DNA of 64,000 bases, taken from positions 1,116,001 through 1,180,000 of the forward strand of contig CP019169.1 in assembly GCA_001953215.1 (NCBI GenBank), written 5' to 3'. The position numbers were made by a program, and so were the translations under genes. The notes below the pieces were generated by a model, which saw nothing but the letters and a program-made list of their open reading frames with translations, was not told the origin of the DNA and made no database searches. Source of the stretch: Betaproteobacteria bacterium GR16-43 (GTDB taxonomy: Bacteria; Pseudomonadota; Gammaproteobacteria; Burkholderiales; Usitatibacteraceae). This document shows, piece by piece, positions 20,207 through 29,106 of this stretch. The first letter of the stretch is position 1. The number at the start of each line of letters is the position of its first letter.

Positions 20207-22501
20207 ATGGCAGAAGCTGCAAAAGGAAACGTCGTCGCCCTCGGGGATCATCCCCGCGCGCGCACGCGCTTGACCCCCCAGGAATCCGCCGGCGTCCTCA
20301 AGGACTGCCGCGAGCTGGCGCTCTCGCGCATCGTGGGTTCGCTCTCCGGAATGCTCGACCGCATCGAGGACGACCTCTTCGAGCTCGCGGAAAAATCCCG
20401 TGACCGCAGCGAGCAGAACGTCTTCCTGGACGCCCGTGCCGCCGCGCGCGAGAACCGCCCGATGATCGAGGCCACGTTCCGCTCGCACTTCATCGAGTTC
20501 TTCAATCGCAAGGTGGCGGGCGACCCCACCGCCTCCGTGGAGAAGCGCGACACGTCCGAGCTCTCGCTCGTGAACGACGAGGAGCTCGAGGGCAAGCTCG
20601 CCGTCTCCGACATGGCGCGCAAGCTTTCGAACTCGTGCGAAGGCGAACTCTTCGCGCTGAGCCAGCGCTTCAGCTTCATCCTGCAGCGCCCCGACATGAA
20701 GGACGACGCGAACCCGCTCAGCCCCGCGACGTACTGCGCGGCGCTGAAGGACGCGTGCGACAAGCTCGAGGGCGGCTACAAGGTGCGCATGGCGCTGCTG
20801 CGCCAGTTCGAGAGCTACGTCGCCGCGGACCTGCAGAGCGTCTACCACGACCTGAACGCGCACCTGGTGCAGCGCCAGATCCTCCCCGAAATCCGTCCGG
20901 TCGCGCGCAAGAACCCGAACGCGGCGCGGCCCCCGGCGCGGGCCGGTTCCGGCGGCGGCGGCGGTGGCGCGGCCTCGGGCGCGCAAGGTGCCGGCCAGCC
21001 CGCAGGCCCGGCCAACCCCCAGGCGGACGTCTTCCAGACTCTTTCCCGGTTTCTCGGTTCGCCCCAGGGAGGCGGAGCGGCGCCGGCCGGAATGCCGGCC
21101 GGCGCGCACGGCGGCCTGGCCGGCGGCTTCGGCTTGCCCGGCGCTCCCGGCACGGGCCACTCGGTGCCGCAGACCTTCCTCAGCGAACTCACGCGCATGC
21201 ACCACATCGTCGGCGAGTCCGACGTGCCGGTGGGCGAGCTGGTCAACGTGCTGCGCAACCTCCGCGCTTCCGCGCAGGTCGCCGCGCTGCCCACGGTGGA
21301 CGCCACGACGATCGACATCGTCGCGATGCTCTTCGACTACATCTTCGTCGACGAGGACATCCCGGCGAACGTGAAGGCGATGCTGGGCCGGCTGCAGATC
21401 CCGCTGCTGAAGGTCGCGATGCTGGACAAGACCTTCTTCTCGTCGAAGGAGCACCCGGCGAGGAAGCTCGTGGACCGCATGGCCGAAGCCGCCACGGGCC
21501 TGGACGAGCGCAGCGCCAAGGGCGAGGCGACGGTGCGCATGATCGAGCGCACGGTGCAGCGCGTCCTGGACGAATTCGATACCGACTTCATCCTGTTCCA
21601 GACCCTGCTGGTGGAAATCGACGCGTTCCTCGAGGAGCAGAAGCGCCACGAGGAAGTCGTCGTCGAACGTTCCGCGCGCTACATCGAGGAGCGCGAACGC
21701 CAGGAGATCGCGCGGCTCACGGCGGAAGACGAAGTGGCCCGCCGCCTGGAAGTGCGCGACTGGGTCCCGGCCCCGTTGCGCGAGATGCTCGACACGACCT
21801 GGGTGCAGGCGCTCACGCACGTTCACCTGAATGAAGGCGAAGGCACGCCCGCCTGGCAGCAACTCGTGCTCACGATGGAGGACCTCCTCTGGAGCGTGGA
21901 GCCGAAGGTGCAGTCCGACGATCGCAAACGCCTCGTCACGTTGCTGCCCGGCTTGCTGAAGAATCTGCAGACCGGCTTGCTGCGCGCCGGCATGACCGAC
22001 GAGCGCCGCGACGCCTTCCTGGGCGCGCTCGTCGATTGCCATGCCGCCGCGGTGAAGGCGGGCCTGCGAGGCCTCGCCGCGTTGCCCGGGTATCCGGAAC
22101 GCGTGCCGGAGCCGGACTTCGCGCCGGCCCCGTCGATCGAGCGTTCGGTCGTGCCGGCGGGCGACCTGCAGGTGGAGGAGATCCGCCTGCGCACGCCGCG
22201 CGTGAAAGGCGCGGTGCGCAACGTGTTCACGCGCACCGGCGTCTGGACCAACCTCGCGCGCGGGACCTGGGTCGAGTTCCACAACGGCGACCACGTGCCG
22301 GTGCGCGCGCGCCTCACGTGGATCAGCCCGCAGAAGGGTGTCTACCTGTTCACCAACGCACTCGGCGCGGGCAACGCGATCTCCGTTTCGCCGGAAGCTC
22401 TTGCGGAGCAAATGCGCCGCGGCGAAGCCCGCATCCTCGATTCCGCGCCGCTGGTCGGACGCGCCGTGGATTCGATGCTCGCGAACCTGCAGGCGGCCTA
22501 G
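20207..22501 (+). CDS. DUF1631 family protein under c-di-GMP riboswitch control
   Basis: This encodes 764 residues from ATG 20207 (GAGG 9 nt upstream); an in-frame ATG at 20192 would add five residues. It is a soluble, highly charged protein. The first ~240 residues are alpha-helical, followed by a low-complexity Gly/Ala/Pro linker (~245-320), a helical middle region with long charged helices (EEQKRHEEVVVERSARYIEE), and a C-terminal beta-rich domain of ~95 residues. That domain (GTWVEFHNGD, VRARLTWISP, GVYLFTN) resembles PilZ-like barrels in strand pattern. DUF1631 proteins are poorly characterised. The riboswitch places it in the c-di-GMP response, so roles in motility, adhesion or polar assembly are reasonable guesses. 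Confidence 0.85.
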   Translation: MAEAAKGNVVALGDHPRARTRLTPQESAGVLKDCRELALSRIVGSLSGMLDRIEDDLFELAEKSRDRSEQNVFLDARAAARENRPMIEATFRSHFIEFFNRKVAGDPTASVEKRDTSELSLVNDEELEGKLAVSDMARKLSNSCEGELFALSQRFSFILQRPDMKDDANPLSPATYCAALKDACDKLEGGYKVRMALLRQFESYVAADLQSVYHDLNAHLVQRQILPEIRPVARKNPNAARPPARAGSGGGGGGAASGAQGAGQPAGPANPQADVFQTLSRFLGSPQGGGAAPAGMPAGAHGGLAGGFGLPGAPGTGHSVPQTFLSELTRMHHIVGESDVPVGELVNVLRNLRASAQVAALPTVDATTIDIVAMLFDYIFVDEDIPANVKAMLGRLQIPLLKVAMLDKTFFSSKEHPARKLVDRMAEAATGLDERSAKGEATVRMIERTVQRVLDEFDTDFILFQTLLVEIDAFLEEQKRHEEVVVERSARYIEERERQEIARLTAEDEVARRLEVRDWVPAPLREMLDTTWVQALTHVHLNEGEGTPAWQQLVLTMEDLLWSVEPKVQSDDRKRLVTLLPGLLKNLQTGLLRAGMTDERRDAFLGALVDCHAAAVKAGLRGLAALPGYPERVPEPDFAPAPSIERSVVPAGDLQVEEIRLRTPRVKGAVRNVFTRTGVWTNLARGTWVEFHNGDHVPVRARLTWISPQKGVYLFTNALGAGNAISVSPEALAEQMRRGEARILDSAPLVGRAVDSMLANLQAA

Positions 22502-22521
22502 GGGCGCGCCGTGTTCTTCCT

Positions 22522-23508
22522 CTAGGGATAGAACAGCAGCAGCTCGTAGCCGGTCGGCTTGATGCGCGGCGTGTCGAGGCGCAGCTGGATCGCGATCTCG
22601 GAGCCCGCGCCCATCACGTCGCCGGACTCCGGTGCGCGGCCGAGGTAGTCCGTCGGGCGCAGCACGCGCCGCGCGGCCGCCTGGCCCGAGAGGTCGGTGA
22701 GCGTGAGCTCCAGGTGCGGGTACTCCTGCGAAACCGTCGCGAGATTGCGGATGCGCGCGCCCAGCGCGATCTCCCCGGGGCGGCCCGGGACTTCGAGCAA
22801 CTCGGAATCCTCGAGCTTCAGCAGTTGCGGGTCGTTCACCCAAGGCACGCGGCAGCCCGCATGCGCGCACGCCGATTCCAGCCACGGCCGCGTGATCGGA
22901 TAGCTCTGCGCGACCTGGGCCCGGAACGCGTAGAGCAGTTGCACGGCCATCACGAGCCCGAGCAGCACGCACCCGAAGATCCAGGCCCGCGGAACGGGCT
23001 TGCGTTCGGCCGCGGTGAATTCGTCCACGATCAGGTCCCTCGCGGGCGACCGTTCGCGCGTTGCGGGCCGCTTGTCCAGGAGCAGGTCGTCCAGGCGCGG
23101 CGCGCGCGGCGGCTCCGGTTCGGGCGTGATCACGGGCAGCGCGTCGGAGTCCGGACCGCGAAGCGAGGCGGATTCACGCGCCGCCGGGGCACGATCGCGC
23201 AGCGGCTCGGGTTCGTCGTCGAGCGCATCGTCCGCGATCTCCGGCAGCGCTTCGGGCGCGATCGCGTGGAAGTGCGCCTCCGGCGGCGTCCGGGCCGGCG
23301 CTTCGGGGCTGGCGTGGGGCGCCGCCCCGGCGGCGCGCGCCGCGAGGATGCGCGAGCCGGTGTCGTCGTCGGGAAAGCGCTCGAGCGCCTCGAAGCCGCT
23401 GAACACCTGCTGGCAATGGCCGCACCGCACCTGCCCCTGCTTCAGGTTCAGCTGCGACGGCGTCACGCGGAAGCGCGCAAGGCAGTGGGTGCACGTCGTG
23501 ATCAGCAT
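22522..23508 (-). CDS. Zinc-ribbon and DUF3426 membrane protein
   Basis: This encodes 328 residues. Residues 1-37 are an MJ0042-type zinc ribbon with CTHC (C6, C9) and CGHC (C29, C32). A long Pro/Ala/Glu-rich disordered stretch follows, with a single membrane helix near residue 200 (GCVLLGLVMAVQLLYAFRAQ). The DUF3426 domain then extends to the end, with LEDSELLEVPGRPGEI and LELTLTDLSGQAAARRVL. This arrangement puts the zinc ribbon in the cytoplasm and the beta-sandwich DUF3426 in the periplasm. The function is unknown. It follows prmA by 13 nt in the accB-accC-prmA operon, a common betaproteobacterial arrangement. Confidence 0.88.
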   Translation of the reverse strand: MLITTCTHCLARFRVTPSQLNLKQGQVRCGHCQQVFSGFEALERFPDDDTGSRILAARAAGAAPHASPEAPARTPPEAHFHAIAPEALPEIADDALDDEPEPLRDRAPAARESASLRGPDSDALPVITPEPEPPRAPRLDDLLLDKRPATRERSPARDLIVDEFTAAERKPVPRAWIFGCVLLGLVMAVQLLYAFRAQVAQSYPITRPWLESACAHAGCRVPWVNDPQLLKLEDSELLEVPGRPGEIALGARIRNLATVSQEYPHLELTLTDLSGQAAARRVLRPTDYLGRAPESGDVMGAGSEIAIQLRLDTPRIKPTGYELLLFYP

Positions 23509-23521
23509 GGCGCGGCGCCCT

Positions 23522-24412
23522 TCATGCGGTCCTCGTTCCGGCGAGCAGGACCCAGCCCTGCTCCTCGCCGGCCACGCCCAGCGCGCACCACGGCGCGTAC
23601 GCCTCGATGACCGAGGCGGCCTGCTCGGCAAGGATGCCCGAGAGCGCGATCGAGCCCCCGGGTTCGGTGTGGGCGCACAGCAGTGGAGCCAGCATGCGCA
23701 GCGGGTTGGCGAGGATGTTGGCGACAGTCACGCGATGCAGCGATGGCAGTTTCTGGTGCGCGGGACGCAGGTCGAGGGAAACGCGATTGCGCTGGGAATT
23801 GTAGCGCGCGGCATCGAGGGCCAGCGGATCGATGTCGACGGCGGTGACGGCACCGGCGCCGAGCATCGCCGCCGCGATGGCGAGGATCCCCGACCCGCAG
23901 CCATAGTCGAGCACCGAATCCCCGGCACGCACCCGCTCTTCCAGCCAAGCGAGGCACAGGCGCGTCGTGGGGTGGCTGCCCGTGCCGAAGGCCGCCCCCG
24001 GGTCCAGCACGAGGTTCACGGCCCCGGGCTCGGGCGCGTCGTGCCAGGTGGGCACGATCCACAGGCGCTTGCCCGCGCGGATCGGCTCGAACTGGCGCTG
24101 CGTCTCGCGCACCCAGTCGGCATCCTCGAGGCGGTCGATCGAAGCGGCGGCGAGCGAGGCCGCGCCCGCTTCGGCGAGCGCTTCGCGCGTGGCCGTGGAT
24201 GCGTCGTGCGATTCCGGGAAGAGCGCGCTCACGCGGCAGCGCGGCCAGAGCGCCGCATCCGAGCCGGGTTCGGCGAAGACCGCTTCCTCTTCGGGAGTGC
24301 CGGCGTCGGCGTCCGCGATGTCGGTGGAAAGCGCGCCGTGCCGCTCGAGGGATTCCGCGAGGGCCTCGGCGTGGCTTCCCTCGACGACGAGCGCGATGCG
24401 TTGCCAGCCCAT
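23522..24412 (-). CDS. prmA: Ribosomal protein L11 methyltransferase
   Basis: This encodes 296 residues. It trimethylates ribosomal protein L11 using S-adenosylmethionine. The N-terminal L11-recognition domain (~1-90) is joined by a linker to the class I methyltransferase fold. The fold has LDPGAAFGTGSHPTTRL (137-152), motif I VLDYGCGSGILAIAAA (167-182), VDIDPLALDAA and the NILANPLRML block, equivalent to the usual NxLxxPL. It lies between accC (19 nt) and the DUF3426 gene (13 nt). Confidence 0.95.
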   Translation of the reverse strand: MGWQRIALVVEGSHAEALAESLERHGALSTDIADADAGTPEEEAVFAEPGSDAALWPRCRVSALFPESHDASTATREALAEAGAASLAAASIDRLEDADWVRETQRQFEPIRAGKRLWIVPTWHDAPEPGAVNLVLDPGAAFGTGSHPTTRLCLAWLEERVRAGDSVLDYGCGSGILAIAAAMLGAGAVTAVDIDPLALDAARYNSQRNRVSLDLRPAHQKLPSLHRVTVANILANPLRMLAPLLCAHTEPGGSIALSGILAEQAASVIEAYAPWCALGVAGEEQGWVLLAGTRTA

Positions 24413-24431
24413 GCGAGCGCGCGCGGGAACG

Positions 24432-25796
24432 CTAGCTTTCCGCCTGGATGGACTTCAGCGCCGCGATCTTCTCTTCCAGGTAGTGGATGCTCACCCCGCC
24501 GCGGACGAAGGCGGCGTCGTTCATGAGCTCCTGGTGGAGCGCGATGTTGGTCTGGATGCCCTCGATCACCATCTCCGACAGGGCCACGCGCATCCTCGCG
24601 ATCGCCTGCTCGCGCGTATCGCCGAAGGCGATCAGCTTGCCGATCAGCGAGTCGTAGTGCGGCGGCACGTAGTAGTTGTCGTAGACGTGCGAGTCGTAGC
24701 GGATGCCGGGGCCGCCCGCCACGTGGTACTGCGTGATGCGGCCCGGGGACGGGACGAACGTGTACGCGTTCTCCGCGTTGATGCGGCACTCGACCGCGTG
24801 GCCGCGCTTCACGATGTCCTTCTGCCGGTGGCGCAGCTTCAACCCGGCCGCCACGCGGATCTGCTCCTGCACGATGTCCACGCCGGTGATCATCTCCGTC
24901 ACCGGGTGTTCCACCTGCACGCGCGTGTTCATCTCGATGAAGTAGAACTCGTCGTTCTCGTAGAGGAACTCGAAGGTGCCCGCCCCGCGGTAGCCCAACT
25001 TGCGGCACGCGTCGGCGCAGCGCTCGCCGATGCGCTCGATCAGGCGCGGCTTCACCAGCGGCGCCGGGGCTTCCTCGATGATCTTCTGGTGGCGGCGCTG
25101 CATGGAGCAGTCGCGCTCGCCCAGCCAGATCGCCTGCTTGTGCTCGTCGGCCATCACCTGGATCTCGATGTGGCGCGGGTTCTCGAGGAACTTCTCGAGG
25201 TAGACGGTGGGATTGTTGAACGCGTTCTGCGCCTCGGTGCGCGTCATCGTGACCGCGTTCACGAGCGCGGCCTCGGTGTGCACGACGCGCATGCCTCGCC
25301 CGCCGCCGCCGCCCGCGGCCTTGATGATCACGGGATAGCCGATCTCGGCGGCCAGGCGGCGGATTTCCTTCGGGTCGTCCGGCGCGGCGCCTTCCGATCC
25401 CGGAACCACCGGGATGCCGACCTTCTTCATCGCGGCCTTGGCGGAAATCTTGTCGCCCATCATGCGGATCATCGGCGCGGTGGGGCCGATGAACACGAAA
25501 CCGGAGTTCTCCACGCGCTCGGCGAAATCGGCGTTCTCCGAGAGGAAGCCGTAGCCGGGGTGGATGGCCTGCGCGTCCGTGACTTCGGCCGCGCTGATGA
25601 TCGCGGGGATGTTGAGGTAGCTGTCGCGCGAGGGCGCCGGGCCGATGCACACCGACTCGTCGGCGAGCATCACGTACTTCGCGTCGGCGTCGGCTTCGGA
25701 GTGGATCGCGACCGTCTTGATGCCCATTTCCCGGCAGGCCCGCTGAATGCGAAGCGCGATCTCGCCGCGATTGGCGATCAGGATCTTCTCAAACAT
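24432..25796 (-). CDS. accC: Acetyl-CoA carboxylase, biotin carboxylase subunit
   Basis: This encodes 454 residues, close to the usual 449. It carboxylates the biotin of AccB using ATP and bicarbonate, the first half-reaction of malonyl-CoA synthesis. The N-terminus [20 protein letters not shown] is diagnostic. The ATP-grasp Gly-rich loop [14 protein letters not shown], the [20 protein letters not shown] block and the C-terminal [12 protein letters not shown] are all present. It starts 6 nt after the accB stop. Confidence 0.97.
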   Translation of the reverse strand: MFEKILIANRGEIALRIQRACREMGIKTVAIHSEADADAKYVMLADESVCIGPAPSRDSYLNIPAIISAAEVTDAQAIHPGYGFLSENADFAERVENSGFVFIGPTAPMIRMMGDKISAKAAMKKVGIPVVPGSEGAAPDDPKEIRRLAAEIGYPVIIKAAGGGGGRGMRVVHTEAALVNAVTMTRTEAQNAFNNPTVYLEKFLENPRHIEIQVMADEHKQAIWLGERDCSMQRRHQKIIEEAPAPLVKPRLIERIGERCADACRKLGYRGAGTFEFLYENDEFYFIEMNTRVQVEHPVTEMITGVDIVQEQIRVAAGLKLRHRQKDIVKRGHAVECRINAENAYTFVPSPGRITQYHVAGGPGIRYDSHVYDNYYVPPHYDSLIGKLIAFGDTREQAIARMRVALSEMVIEGIQTNIALHQELMNDAAFVRGGVSIHYLEEKIAALKSIQAES

Positions 25797-25802
25797 CGCG
25801 AA

Positions 25803-26261
25803 TCACTCGATCACGAACAGCGGCTGTCCGTATTCCACCGGCTGTCCGTTCTCCACGAGGATGGCCTTCACCTTGCCGGAGACGTCGGATTCGATCTCGT
25901 TCAGCAGCTTCATCGCCTCGATGATGCACAGCGTCTGGCCCTTCGTGACCGACTGGCCGACCTCGACGAAGTTCGGCGCCCCCGGCGAGGGTGCGCGGTA
26001 GAACGTGCCGACCATCGGCGACTTGAGCGTGTGCCCGGTCGGTTCCGGCGGCGCGGGCGGAGGGGCTTCGGCGGCGGGGGCGGCCGGCGCGGCCGCGGGC
26101 GCGCCCATGGCCATCGGCTGCATCCCGGCGGCCATCATGACCGGCTGGCCGCTCGGCTGGCGGCTGATCCGGACTTTCTCCTCGCCCTCGGAAATCTCGA
26201 TCTCGCCGATGCCCGACTCCTGCACCAGGTCGATCAGCTTCTTCAGTTTTCTCAGGTCCAT
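25803..26261 (-). CDS. accB: Acetyl-CoA carboxylase, biotin carboxyl carrier protein
   Basis: This encodes 152 residues. N-terminal [20 protein letters not shown] is the conserved helix. An Ala/Pro-rich linker (~45-75) leads to the biotinyl domain with [13 protein letters not shown] and [12 protein letters not shown]; Lys118 is the biotinylation site. The Shine-Dalgarno GGGGAG precedes the ATG. It heads the operon accB-accC-prmA-DUF3426; the 283-nt upstream gap should contain its promoter. Confidence 0.97.
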   Translation of the reverse strand: MDLRKLKKLIDLVQESGIGEIEISEGEEKVRISRQPSGQPVMMAAGMQPMAMGAPAAAPAAPAAEAPPPAPPEPTGHTLKSPMVGTFYRAPSPGAPNFVEVGQSVTKGQTLCIIEAMKLLNEIESDVSGKVKAILVENGQPVEYGQPLFVIE

Positions 26262-26544
26262 GGTGACTCCCCGAAACGACCGGTCATGCCGGCCGGCTCG
26301 CGAAACGGCTGATGGCCGCCTCCCGCGCGAGCAACCCCACCCCCCTGGCCGGGAAATACGTGTGTTTCCGGACCTGGATCTTGGGCATGGGGCGCGAGTT
26401 TGCCGTAGTTCGGCGACGAAAGTCTAGTTTTTGGCGAAGTTTTGATCGCGGGTCCTGCCGACTCGCCTTGGGCCGCGGAATCTTGTTCTTGTGGCGGACC
26501 GGGAGCTTCTTGTGAGCTTCTTATTTTATCGGATATTGCCGAAC
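26262..26544. other. Intergenic region upstream of accB
   Basis: This 283-nt stretch between tlpA and accB, both on the minus strand, contains no gene that I can support. Its distal part (26400-26560) is markedly AT-richer than the surroundings and includes a minus-strand CGATAAAATAAG that could be a -10 box, but no matching -35 is visible. A long leader for accB is likely. Confidence 0.4.
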
Positions 26545-27099
26545 TTACCGTGTTTTCGATGCAATTGCCAAAAACCGCTGCTCCAGGACGTCTTCCGAGA
26601 ATATGCCGATCCGGCTGTCCAGGACGTTGCCCTGGCCGTCGAGGATGACTGTGTGGGGGAGGACCCCACGGCTGTTGCCGAGGCGCCTGGAAAGGGCCAT
26701 GACCTCGGTTCCCCCGGTCCACAGCGGGTAGCTGATGCCCAGGTCCCGGCCGAACCGCTGCACCCGGGCCGGCTCCTCGTCCGAGACCCCGACGAACTGG
26801 ACGCCCCGGTCCTTCCAGGCGGCCTGCAGGCGGTTGAAGCCGGGCATTTCCTGGCGGCAGGGCGCGCACCAGGTCGCCCAGAAATTCACCACCACGATGC
26901 GGCCGGGAAACTCGGCGAGGTTGCGGGGGGCGCCTTGGGCGTCGGAAAAACGCGTCGATAACAGGACGGCCGGACTCACGTCGGCGGGAATGGCCACGGG
27001 GCCGGCGACCGGCCGGGGCTCGCGCCCGCCGAAATAGCCCGCGAACCCGGCCAGGAGCGCCAGGATGCCGATGCCTGCGAAGACCAGGCGCGTGCTCAT
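26545..27099 (-). CDS. TlpA-family thiol:disulfide oxidoreductase, membrane-anchored
   Basis: This encodes 184 residues. Residues 5-24 are a membrane anchor, and the thioredoxin-like domain faces the periplasm. The active site is WCAPC (Cys78, Cys81) within VVNFWATWCAPCRQEMPGF. The cis-Pro region reads VLPHTVILDGQGNVL. TlpA/ResA proteins reduce periplasmic disulfides, often for cytochrome c or copper-oxidase assembly. It lies about 46 nt downstream of cutA on the same strand, so the two may share a transcript. No cytochrome maturation genes are adjacent. Confidence 0.9.
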   Translation of the reverse strand: MSTRLVFAGIGILALLAGFAGYFGGREPRPVAGPVAIPADVSPAVLLSTRFSDAQGAPRNLAEFPGRIVVVNFWATWCAPCRQEMPGFNRLQAAWKDRGVQFVGVSDEEPARVQRFGRDLGISYPLWTGGTEVMALSRRLGNSRGVLPHTVILDGQGNVLDSRIGIFSEDVLEQRFLAIASKTR

Positions 27100-27145
27100 G
27101 GCGTTGCAACTGAAAAGTCGGGCGCGGCGTATCGTGTGATGCAGG

Positions 27146-27484
27146 TCATGGCTTCGGGACCGCCGCGCCTTCAGGCTGGCATTCCTGCTCGACCCAGCGG
27201 AGGTAGGCAGGGCTGCCCTCCAGGGGCCAGGCGATGATTTCCGGCAGCGAGTAGGGGTGGAGCTTGCGGATCGCGGACTCCAGCCTCACGTAGCATTCGG
27301 GGGTCGACTTGATGAGCACGGGCACTTCGGTGGCTTGCTCTTCGCGGCCTTCCCAGCGGTAGAAGGACGTGGCCGGCGCGAGAACGTTCGCGCACGCGGC
27401 GAGTCGGAGATGGACCACCTCGCGCGCCAGATTGAAAGCGGTTTCGGAGTCGGGTAGGTTCGTGAGGACGGCGATGACGGCCAC
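27146..27484 (-). CDS. cutA: Divalent-cation tolerance protein CutA
   Basis: This encodes 112 residues from GTG 27484, with GGGAGC about 8 nt upstream; the frame is open further upstream but that part runs antisense to fxsA. The family core is present: TAFNLAREVVHLRLAACAN, SFYRWEGREEQATEVPVLIK and HPYSLPEIIAWPLE. CutA forms a very stable trimer and is linked to copper and other metal tolerance, though its molecular role is unsettled. It is divergent from fxsA, with 55 nt between their starts. Confidence 0.93.
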   Translation of the reverse strand: MAVIAVLTNLPDSETAFNLAREVVHLRLAACANVLAPATSFYRWEGREEQATEVPVLIKSTPECYVRLESAIRKLHPYSLPEIIAWPLEGSPAYLRWVEQECQPEGAAVPKP

Positions 27485-27539
27485 GGTACGGCGCTCCCGC
27501 GCATGGAACCGGCGCGGCTGGAAGGAGAACGGTGAGCTT

Positions 27540-27935
27540 GTGAAGCGTCTCGGATTGCTGGCAATTCTACTGGGATTCCCCGTGCTGGAAGGCGCGGTTC
27601 TGGTCCGCCTGAGCGCCGACGGCCACGGCTGGTGGGTGTTCGCGTGGTGCGTGCTCGCCGCGTGCGCGGGCATGGCCCTCATCAAGGAAGCGCGCTTCGC
27701 GCTCGTGGCGCGCCTGGGCGCGGCGCTGGCCGAAGGCCGCTTCAACATCGCCGCGCTGGTCGAGAGCGCGCGCACGGTGGTCGCCGGCCTGCTGCTCATC
27801 TTCCCCGGCGTGATCTCCGATCTCCTCGCCCTCGCGCTGCTGCTGGTGCCGTTGCCGCGTCCGGCGGTCGAGCGCGTTCCCGTGCGCGCGCGCGGCGGCG
27901 TGATCATCGACGGAGAGTTCCGCCGCAGCCGGTAG
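27540..27935 (+). CDS. fxsA: FxsA-like membrane protein
   Basis: This encodes 131 residues from GTG 27540, with GGAGAA 10 nt upstream. The sequence begins MKRLGLLAILLGFPVLEGAV and has three to four hydrophobic helices with the family block TVVAGLLLIFPGVISDLLAL. FxsA relieves phage T7 exclusion by F plasmid in E. coli when overproduced; its normal role in the inner membrane is unknown. The downstream reductase has its own -10 box. Confidence 0.9.
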   Translation: MKRLGLLAILLGFPVLEGAVLVRLSADGHGWWVFAWCVLAACAGMALIKEARFALVARLGAALAEGRFNIAALVESARTVVAGLLLIFPGVISDLLALALLLVPLPRPAVERVPVRARGGVIIDGEFRRSR

Positions 27936-27938
27936 GGG

Positions 27939-27944
27939 TAGAAT
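27939..27944 (+). promoter_or_regulatory. TAGAAT -10 box 6 nt before the reductase start
   Basis: TAGAATTCGC lies just upstream of GTG 27951 and there is no Shine-Dalgarno in between. A transcript starting at the normal distance from this box would begin at the start codon itself, so the mRNA may be leaderless. The -35 is not recognisable. Confidence 0.45.
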
Positions 27945-27950
27945 TCGCCG

Positions 27951-29009
27951 GTGCCAGAATCCGCAGCGCGCTCTCCCAAAGCCCACACCGTCCGACTCGA
28001 ACCGAGCGGGCACACCTTCACGGTCGAACCCGGCGAAACCGTCCTCGAGGCGGCGCTGCGCCACGGCGTGGGCCTTCCCTATGGCTGCCGCAACGGCGCC
28101 TGCGGTTCGTGCAAGGGCACGCTCAAGTCGGGTGAAATCGAGTACGGCGAGCACCAGGAGCGCGCCATCCGCCCCGAGGAGAAGGCCGCCGGCAAGGCGC
28201 TCACCTGCGTGGTGAAGCCGCTCACCGACCTGGTCTACGAGATCCGCGAACTCTCCGGCGCGAAGGACCTGCAGATCCGCACGCTCCCGGCCCGCGTCGA
28301 GAAGGTCGAGCGCCCCGCCGAGGACGTGGCGGCCCTCTACCTCAAGCTTCCCGCCGCCGAGCGCCTGCAGTTCCTCGCCGGCCAGTACATCGACATCCTG
28401 ATGAAGGACGGCAAGCGCCGCAGCTTCTCGATGGCCAATGCGCCGCACGACGACGCCTTCCTGCAGCTGCACGTGCGCAAGGCGCCGGGCGGCACGTTCT
28501 CGAAGTACGTGTTCGAGGAGATGAAGGAGCGGGCCATCCTTCGCTTCGAAGGTCCGCTGGGCACGTTCTACCTGCGCGAGGATTCCGACAAGCCGGTGAT
28601 CTTCGTGGCGGGCGGCACGGGCTTCGCGCCCGTGAAGGCGATCATCGAGCACATGTTCCACAACGAGATGGACCGCGAGATCGTCCTCTACTGGGGCGCG
28701 CGCTCGAAATCCGACCTCTACCTGCCCGACCTGCCGCCGAAGTGGCAACAGGAGCACGGCAACTTCTCGTACATTCCGGTGCTCTCGGATCCGAAACCCG
28801 AGGATGCGTGGAGCGGGCGCACGGGCTTCGTGCACCAGGCGGTGCTCGACGACTTCCCCTCGCTCGCCGGCTACCAGGTCTACGCCTGCGGCGCGCCCGC
28901 GATGACCGACATCGCGAAGCAGACGTTCGTCGAGCAGCGAGGACTGCCCGAGGACGAATTCTTCTGCGACGCGTTCACGTACTCCGTGGATCCGAAAAAA
29001 AGCGTTTGA
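27951..29009 (+). CDS. Plant-type ferredoxin-fused NAD(P)H:flavin oxidoreductase
   Basis: This encodes 352 residues from GTG 27951. The N-terminal 2Fe-2S ferredoxin domain has ligands Cys46, Cys51, Cys54 and Cys86 (YGCRNGACGSC and ALTC). The ferredoxin-reductase FAD domain with RRSFSMAN and the NAD domain with VAGGTGFAPVKAI follow; the end has QVYACGAPAM. Betaproteobacterial relatives are annotated as CDP-6-deoxy-delta-3,4-glucoseen reductase, but that name is inherited by similarity and no matching sugar pathway is next to it. It is a safe call as a single-chain electron-transfer reductase. Its last codons and stop (AAAAGCGTTTGA) lie inside the inverted repeat described next. Confidence 0.88.
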   Translation: MPESAARSPKAHTVRLEPSGHTFTVEPGETVLEAALRHGVGLPYGCRNGACGSCKGTLKSGEIEYGEHQERAIRPEEKAAGKALTCVVKPLTDLVYEIRELSGAKDLQIRTLPARVEKVERPAEDVAALYLKLPAAERLQFLAGQYIDILMKDGKRRSFSMANAPHDDAFLQLHVRKAPGGTFSKYVFEEMKERAILRFEGPLGTFYLREDSDKPVIFVAGGTGFAPVKAIIEHMFHNEMDREIVLYWGARSKSDLYLPDLPPKWQQEHGNFSYIPVLSDPKPEDAWSGRTGFVHQAVLDDFPSLAGYQVYACGAPAMTDIAKQTFVEQRGLPEDEFFCDAFTYSVDPKKSV

Positions 29010-29106
29010 ACCGCAGAGGCCCCCGAGGCCCCGGAGGAAACCAAAGCAAGAAATGTAAGTTGTTTTCCTCAGGGGCCTCAGGGGCCTCTGCGGTTCAAAC
29101 GCTTTT
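28998..29106. repeat. Long inverted repeat carrying the stop codons of two convergent genes
   Basis: Two 44-nt arms (28998-29041 and 29063-29106) are complementary at 41 positions and flank a 21-nt loop. Each arm begins with AAAAGCGTTTGAACCGCAGA and continues with two GAGGCCCC-type units. The left arm encodes the last residues KSV and stop of the reductase; the right arm encodes the same KSV and stop of the acyl-CoA synthetase on the other strand. It can act as a bidirectional terminator. The motif resembles dispersed palindromes seen in proteobacterial genomes, but no transposase is nearby. Confidence 0.85.

Noticed and set aside
27951-29009. Deoxysugar (CDP-ascarylose-type) biosynthesis enzyme
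   Set aside because: The common database name for this family rests on similarity to AscD-like reductases; no CDP-sugar genes flank it.
28998-29106. Insertion sequence with terminal inverted repeats
   Set aside because: The arms are 21 nt apart with no room for a transposase; it is a palindromic element, not an IS.
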